Shown piece after piece: positions 59,318 to 64,000 of a stretch of DNA of 64,000 nucleotides. Source of the stretch: Rhodococcus triatomae. GTDB lineage: Bacteria; Actinomycetota; Actinomycetes; Mycobacteriales; Mycobacteriaceae. The first letter of the stretch is position 1, and the number at the start of each line of letters is the position of its first letter. The DNA lies in assembly GCF_014217785.1 (NCBI RefSeq), contig NZ_CP048814.1, positions 2,418,001-2,482,000 on the forward strand. Direction: 5' to 3'. The notes under the pieces were generated by a model. That model was not told the DNA's origin and ran no database searches. It saw nothing but the letters and a program-made list of their open reading frames with translations. Both the position numbers and the translations under genes were made by a program.

Positions 59318-61759
59318 TCACTCCCGAACGGTGTCTGCCTGCTCGATCAGCAGTCCGGACCCGTCGGCATCCACCCGGACGGTCTGTCCGGGCGACAGAT
59401 CGCCGCGAAGCAGGAGTGAGGACAGTCGATTGTCGAGTTCCTTCTGCACCGTGCGCCGCAGCGGCCGGGCTCCGAACTGCGGCTCGAACCCCTCGTCCGC
59501 CAGCCAGTCCACGGCCGCCTCGGTGACGTCGAGCTCGATGTCCTGCGCGCGCAGAAGCCGCCGTGTCGAGCCCAGGACGAGTTCGACGATCTCGCGGAGC
59601 TGTGCCTTGTCGAGCCGGTGGAACACCACGGTCTCGTCGATCCGATTGAGGAACTCCGGCCGGAAGTGTGCGTGCAACCGTTCCATCAGCTGCGGGACGA
59701 TGGCGTCCACGTCGCCGTCGGGGGCGGCGAGAATCAGGTCCGAGCCGATGTTGCTGGTGAGGATGACGATCGTGTTCTTGAAATCGACCGTGCGGCCCTG
59801 GGCATCGGTGACCCTGCCGTCGTCCAGGAGTTGCAGGAGCACGTTGAACACGTCGGGGTGGGCCTTCTCGATCTCGTCGAAGAGCACCACGGAGTACGGC
59901 TGCCGCCGCACCTTGTCGGTGAGTTGGCCCGCCTCTTCGTATCCGACGTAGCCGGGAGGAGCGCCGACGAGTCGGGAGACGGTGTGCTTCTCCTGGAACT
60001 CGCTCATGTCGAAGCGGATCATCCGGTCCTCGTCGCCGAACACCGCCTCCGCCAATGCCTTGGCGAGTTCGGTCTTCCCGACACCGGTGGGGCCGAGGAA
60101 CAGGAACGATCCGGTCGGACGGTTGGGGTCGGCGAGGCCGGCGCGGGCTCGGCGTACCGCCTCTGCCACCGCGGTGACCGCCTCCTCCTGGCCGATGACC
60201 CGCGAGTGCAGCACGTCCTCGAGCGCGAGCAGCCGCTCGCGCTCCTCGGCGGTGAGATCCGCGACCGGGATGCCGGTGAGCCGCGAGATGACCTCGGCGA
60301 TGTCGATGACCTCGACCTCCGGGGTGGCACCTGCTGCGACCGAGCCCAGTTCCTCCTCGAGCGCGGTGATCTGGTCCTTGAGCTGAGTGGCCCGTTCGTA
60401 GTTCTCGGCGGAGACGGCGGAATCCTTCTCCCGCTTGAGCCGGGCCAGTTCCTCCTCGCTCGACCGGGTGTCCGCGTCCGGCGTCTTCGTCCGCAGGCGC
60501 ACCCGGGCACCGGCCTGGTCGATGAGGTCGATGGCCTTGTCCGGCATGAACCGGTCGGTGATGTACCGATCGGACAACTCGGCCGCGGCCACGAGCGACT
60601 CGTCCGTGTAGTGCACCTGGTGGTGCTCCTCGTACACGTCGGCGAGACCGCGCAGGATCTCGATGGTGTCGTCCACGGACGGTTCGCTGACCATGACAGG
60701 CTGGAACCGGCGCTCGAGTGCGGCGTCCTTCTCGATGTAGCGTCGGTACTCGTCGATCGTGGTGGCGCCGATCGCGTGCAGATCTCCCCGTGCGAGTGCG
60801 GGTTTGAGGAGATTGCCGGCATCCATCGATCCCTCGCCGCCGGCACCGGCCCCCACGATGGTGTGCAACTCGTCGATGAAGATCACCAGCTCGTCGGAAT
60901 GCTCACGCACCTCGTCGAGGATCTTCGTCAGCCGTTCCTCGAACTCGCCGCGGTACTTGCTGCCCGCGACGAGGGCTCCCACGTCGAGCGCCACGACCCG
61001 CCGATCGGCCAGTGTCGACGGGACGTCGCCGTTGACGATGCGCTGTGCGAGCCCCTCCACGATTGCGGTCTTCCCCACACCCGGGTCGCCGATCAGTACC
61101 GGATTGTTCTTCCTTCTGCGGGAAAGGATCTCGATGGTCTGTGCGATCTCGTCCGCACGTCCGACGACCGGGTCCACGTTGCCCGAACGTGCCTCGGCGG
61201 TGAGGTCGCGGCCGTATTCGTCCAGTGTCGGCGTCGCGGACTGCTGGGTGCCGCCGGGTGCGGAGGCATCCAGTCTCGCGTTGGCGCCGGCCAGGGCGCG
61301 CGCGGCGGCACTCTCCGGGTTGGACGCGATGCCGAGCAGGATGTGCTCCGGGCCGATGTAGCTGACTCCGGCCTGCCCGGCCTGCTGTTGTGCGGTCCGC
61401 AGCGCCAGCTTCGCGGCGGGACTCAGCACCAGGGAGTCGTCGTCCGGCGACGCCCCCTTGGCGACCGCGTCGCGCATCTGCTCGGCAACCTTGTCCGGGT
61501 CGAGATTGAGCCCGCTGACGACGCCGCGGGTGGGGTCGTTCAGCGTGGCGGCGTAGAGCAGATGCTCGGGGGTGATCTCCGGGCTGCCCCAGTCCCGTGC
61601 GGCCTGCCGCGCGAATCCGACGAGTGTCTTCGCGTCGTCGTTGAGGAGTCTGCCCAGATCCACGCGCTGCACCGGCGCTCGGGTGGGGCTCCCGCCAGGG
61701 CCGAAGAACCGGCTCAGAATGTCGTCGAACGGGTCGCGGGAAATCCAGCCCTCGGTCAT
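59318..61759 (-). CDS. Clp/Hsp100 AAA+ unfoldase, ClpC/ClpB-like
   Basis: An 813-residue Hsp100 protein: Clp_N repeats at about 40-180, first AAA+ module with GDPGVGKT near 230, a short middle domain with a UVR-like stretch ([17 protein letters not shown]), second AAA+ module with GPTGVGKTE, and a C-terminal D2-small domain. The short middle domain is ClpC-like, but TSNIGSDLI in D2 is ClpB-like and I see no LGF-type ClpP-binding loop. ATG 61759 has GAGGTG ahead. Not the housekeeping ClpC or ClpB by context. Confidence 0.9.
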   Translation of the reverse strand: MTEGWISRDPFDDILSRFFGPGGSPTRAPVQRVDLGRLLNDDAKTLVGFARQAARDWGSPEITPEHLLYAATLNDPTRGVVSGLNLDPDKVAEQMRDAVAKGASPDDDSLVLSPAAKLALRTAQQQAGQAGVSYIGPEHILLGIASNPESAAARALAGANARLDASAPGGTQQSATPTLDEYGRDLTAEARSGNVDPVVGRADEIAQTIEILSRRRKNNPVLIGDPGVGKTAIVEGLAQRIVNGDVPSTLADRRVVALDVGALVAGSKYRGEFEERLTKILDEVREHSDELVIFIDELHTIVGAGAGGEGSMDAGNLLKPALARGDLHAIGATTIDEYRRYIEKDAALERRFQPVMVSEPSVDDTIEILRGLADVYEEHHQVHYTDESLVAAAELSDRYITDRFMPDKAIDLIDQAGARVRLRTKTPDADTRSSEEELARLKREKDSAVSAENYERATQLKDQITALEEELGSVAAGATPEVEVIDIAEVISRLTGIPVADLTAEERERLLALEDVLHSRVIGQEEAVTAVAEAVRRARAGLADPNRPTGSFLFLGPTGVGKTELAKALAEAVFGDEDRMIRFDMSEFQEKHTVSRLVGAPPGYVGYEEAGQLTDKVRRQPYSVVLFDEIEKAHPDVFNVLLQLLDDGRVTDAQGRTVDFKNTIVILTSNIGSDLILAAPDGDVDAIVPQLMERLHAHFRPEFLNRIDETVVFHRLDKAQLREIVELVLGSTRRLLRAQDIELDVTEAAVDWLADEGFEPQFGARPLRRTVQKELDNRLSSLLLRGDLSPGQTVRVDADGSGLLIEQADTVRE

Positions 61760-61900
61760 CGGTGCACCTCGTATCACGTGGTCGAAGCTGCCTGTCGCCT
61801 GGCGATTTCAGGCTACGCGGGCGGAGCGTCCGCGCGCAGGCGTATTCGGGGCGCTCGCGTCCGAGGTCTCCGTCACGCCGCCGACGGGAGGTGACCTGCC

Positions 61901-62890
61901 CTACGGTGCGGGGTTGCGACGGGGGAGGATCCGGGTGTTCGGCAAGGTCGGCGCAGGCAGGCGTGGGCGCGCGCCCACGTATCCGTCGACCTGCCCGAAC
62001 CTGTCCGACTCGTTCTCCCATTCCTCGCGGAACGTGACCACTTCCTCGTGCGAGCGGGCGACGAAGTTCCACCACATCACGATCTCCTCGCCGAACGGTG
62101 TCCCGCCGAGGAGGACGACCCGCGCCGGGCCCGTCCCGCGATTCGTCAGCACCAGTTCGGCGGAGCCGGTGCCCACGTAGCCGAGTTCGGCACGCTGCAG
62201 AGTGGTGTCGGCGACCTGCACCTCGCCCTCGTCGACGAGCACTCCGTGTTCGAAGCCGGGATCGACGTCCAGCCGCACGGTGGCCCCCGGGTCCAGGACG
62301 ATCTCCGCCCCGACGAGGGGGCTGAAGGTGTGGACCGGGGACTCGCTACCGGCGAGCCGGCCGAGGAACACCCGCAGCGCGGCCCCCTCGATCCGGACGA
62401 GCGGAGGCACGTGGTGCTCGAAGGCGCGCGGTGCGTCCCGCGCGTGGGCGGGCAGCGCCAGCCAGAGCTGCACCCCGTGCAGCGTGGACGTGTCCGGCGT
62501 GGAGACCTCGGAGTGGGCGATTCCGTGCCCGCCGGTCATGAGGTTCATCTCGCCCGGGCGGACCAGTGCATGGCTGCCGAGGCTGTCCCGGTGCTCGATC
62601 TCGCCGGTGAACAGCCAGCTCACCGTCTGCAGCCCGGTGTGCGGGTGCGGTGCCACGTCCATTCCTCCGGTCACCGACACGTCGTCCGGCCCGTAGTGGT
62701 CGGCGAAACACCAGGCGCCGATCAGCGACCGTGCACGCTGTGGCAGGGTGCGGCGCACCGGCATCGCCCGCGGTCCGCCGAGCGGCACGTCGCGGGGCGT
62801 GATGACCTCCACCAGCGGTGCCGTGGGATACTCGACCGTCGAGGCGGGCTCGCAGACCTCCTCGACGGGGTGGGGGTCCAGATTGCTCAT
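61901..62890 (-). CDS. Pirin-family protein
   Basis: A 329-residue pirin with both cupin domains. The metal set is in APHPHTGLQTVSW (two His), with HSEVS following, and the C-terminal half carries FGEEIVMWWNFVARS. ATG 62890. It is divergent from a MarR regulator 190 bp away, a common pairing in which MarR represses the pirin. Confidence 0.9.
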   Translation of the reverse strand: MSNLDPHPVEEVCEPASTVEYPTAPLVEVITPRDVPLGGPRAMPVRRTLPQRARSLIGAWCFADHYGPDDVSVTGGMDVAPHPHTGLQTVSWLFTGEIEHRDSLGSHALVRPGEMNLMTGGHGIAHSEVSTPDTSTLHGVQLWLALPAHARDAPRAFEHHVPPLVRIEGAALRVFLGRLAGSESPVHTFSPLVGAEIVLDPGATVRLDVDPGFEHGVLVDEGEVQVADTTLQRAELGYVGTGSAELVLTNRGTGPARVVLLGGTPFGEEIVMWWNFVARSHEEVVTFREEWENESDRFGQVDGYVGARPRLPAPTLPNTRILPRRNPAP

Positions 62891-63080
62891 CGTCCTCGTC
62901 TCCTGCCTTCGTTCCGGGCCGTCCGTCCCGGGTGTGCGATGGCCTGCTGTCACGGTATTCCCGTGCGGGGGACGGCGGCGCTGCTCCGGTCGATTCGCCC
63001 GGAGATCGTCGGTGACGACGCTTCCAGTAATATGATTGCTCTGTCAACCAATTGAGGTCGAGGACGTCGGAGGTGCGGTG

Positions 63081-63548
63081 GTGGCCGATCGGAACGGGCC
63101 GTGGCTCGACGACGACGAGCAGCGGATGTGGCGTGCCTATCTCGACAGCACCCGCCTGCTGTTCCGGACACTCGACCGTCAGCTGGTGCGCGACTCGGGG
63201 ATTTCGTTCGCCGACTACGAGCTGCTGGTGATCCTGTCCGAGGCGCCGGGACGGCGGCTGCGGATGAGCGAGATCGCCGAAGCCGCCACGACGACTCGGA
63301 GTGGGGTGACGCGTGCCGTGACCCGGCTGGTCGAGCTCGGCTGGGTCGTGCGGCTCGAATGTGAGGACGACCGGCGTGGCACCCTCGCCGAACTGACGGA
63401 CGAGGGCTTCCGGGTCCTCGAATCCGCCAGCCCCGGGCACGTCGCCGCGGTGCGGTCCACCGTGTTCGATCAGCTCGATGGTGACGACGTCCAGCGGTTC
63501 ACCGCCGCGTACCAGGCAATTCGCGATCGGATGCAGGGCCGGGACTGA
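63081..63548 (+). CDS. MarR-family regulator
   Basis: A 155-residue MarR protein with the winged helix at about 50-115 (RMSEIAEAATTTRSGVTRAVTRLVELGWV, then DDRRGT in the wing). GTG 63081 follows GGAGGT; the open frame back to 63036 is probably leader. GATTG and CAACC near 63034-63049 form a weak inverted repeat that may be its operator. Divergent from the pirin. Confidence 0.9.
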   Translation: MADRNGPWLDDDEQRMWRAYLDSTRLLFRTLDRQLVRDSGISFADYELLVILSEAPGRRLRMSEIAEAATTTRSGVTRAVTRLVELGWVVRLECEDDRRGTLAELTDEGFRVLESASPGHVAAVRSTVFDQLDGDDVQRFTAAYQAIRDRMQGRD

Positions 63549-63735
63549 ACGTCCGGCGCCCTTGCGCCACATGCATTTCGGTGCCGAGTCGGCAAGCGCA
63601 CGCGCACGTTCCCGGCGATCCGCGCAGCGTGCAGCGTTCGCACATGACTGCGGCCTGCGCGAATCCGCGCGACCTCGTCCTGGTTCCGGCTGTGGAAGGT
63701 GTCGCTCGCCGGGGCCGTCAGAACACCGGGCCCCG

Positions 63736-63996
63736 TCAGAAGATGGGATCCTTTCCTTCCGCGACGAAGTCGACGATCCGCTGGGCGAGAGTGGACAGCT
63801 TGACGTTCTCGCGCTGTGAGTTGGTGACGAGGATCTCGAAGGCGTCGTCGGCGGGTATCCGGCGCAGGGCCATCACGATGCCCTTGGCCTGTTCGATCAC
63901 CGCACGGGTGGCCATGGCCTTCTTCAGGCCGGCGAGTTCGGTGTAGGCGTGCTCGGCCTCGCGCGCGAGCACGACGGTGCTCTCCACCGACGTCAT
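63736..63996 (-). CDS. ANTAR-domain protein, possibly truncated by the window edge
   Basis: An 86-residue frame whose residues about 15-75 are an ANTAR RNA-binding domain (RAVIEQAKGIVMALRR, then AFEILVTNSQRENVKLSTLAQRIV). ANTAR proteins prevent transcription termination by binding hairpins in leader RNA. The frame stays open to the window end, so an N-terminal sensor domain such as GAF may lie outside. Confidence 0.85.
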   Translation of the reverse strand: MTSVESTVVLAREAEHAYTELAGLKKAMATRAVIEQAKGIVMALRRIPADDAFEILVTNSQRENVKLSTLAQRIVDFVAEGKDPIF

Positions 63997-64000
63997 ATAC

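Noticed and set aside
59162-59419. An 85-residue frame between the lipase and the Clp gene
   Set aside because: Its second half is antisense to the Clp C terminus; composition is that of random high-GC sequence.
53959-62890. The two pirins as one duplicated operon
   Set aside because: They are about 7 kb apart, differ in length and sequence, and have different neighbours.

Overview
This window reads as chromosomal DNA of a high-GC, mycolic-acid-type actinobacterium, most likely Rhodococcus or a close relative. The pointers are a DUF222/13E12-type HNH protein, an AurF-like diiron protein beside fprB in the order seen at the mycobacterial Rv0885-Rv0886 locus, many GTG starts, GTGA/ATGA gene overlaps and very GC-rich third codon positions. 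The genus is inference. I saw no rRNA, tRNA, CRISPR array, transposase or phage gene. The lists below are about 55 protein genes plus sites.

Layout. 1-4.1 kb: end of an HNH protein, then a diiron oxygenase with its ferredoxin/flavin reductase. 4.1-10.1 kb: glycerol catabolism, with an IclR regulator overlapping one glycerol kinase and a divergent second kinase plus glycerol-3-phosphate dehydrogenase. 10.2-12.3 kb: an amidase with an internal 24-bp repeat array, and a TetR regulator. 12.6-21.5 kb: a seven-gene operon whose content matches the lipstatin (lst) pathway of Streptomyces toxytricini: two KAS III proteins (one lacking the catalytic Cys), a beta-lactone-synthetase-type ligase, a small membrane protein, a 3beta-HSD/OleD-like reductase, a formyltransferase and a C-A-T NRPS. 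It faces a secreted lipase across a strong terminator. The amidase-tetR unit and the lipase, which flank the operon, carry the same GTTCGTTCGAACGAAC palindrome.

23.4-29.5 kb: an NMT1-type ABC importer with two Fe(II)/2-oxoglutarate oxygenases and a GntR regulator, around a divergent control region with repeated TGCATGTAAT elements. 29.5-39.7 kb: azlCD with an XRE-cupin regulator, DUF2252 and DUF1622 proteins, a Baeyer-Villiger-type monooxygenase divergent from a CsoR/CstR-type sensor, and an ABC exporter pair whose nucleotide-binding motifs are degenerate in complementary places.

39.3-53.8 kb: a second catabolic region. It has a metallo-beta-lactamase-fold hydrolase and cupin, an XRE-cupin regulator, an AtzH-amidase fusion, an isochorismatase-type hydrolase, a VanB-type reductase, a second paralogous NMT1-type importer, an FAD oxidase, a creatininase-family hydrolase, LysR, a bile-acid-type symporter and a CodA/AtzC-like amidohydrolase. 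Three ATGTT-N9-AACAT inverted repeats tie most of it together and suggest one regulon, probably for an amide or N-heterocyclic compound. 53.9-64 kb: two pirins, a secreted GH1 glycosidase, a PucR-type regulator, a second secreted lipase, a Clp-type unfoldase, a MarR regulator and an ANTAR protein at the edge.
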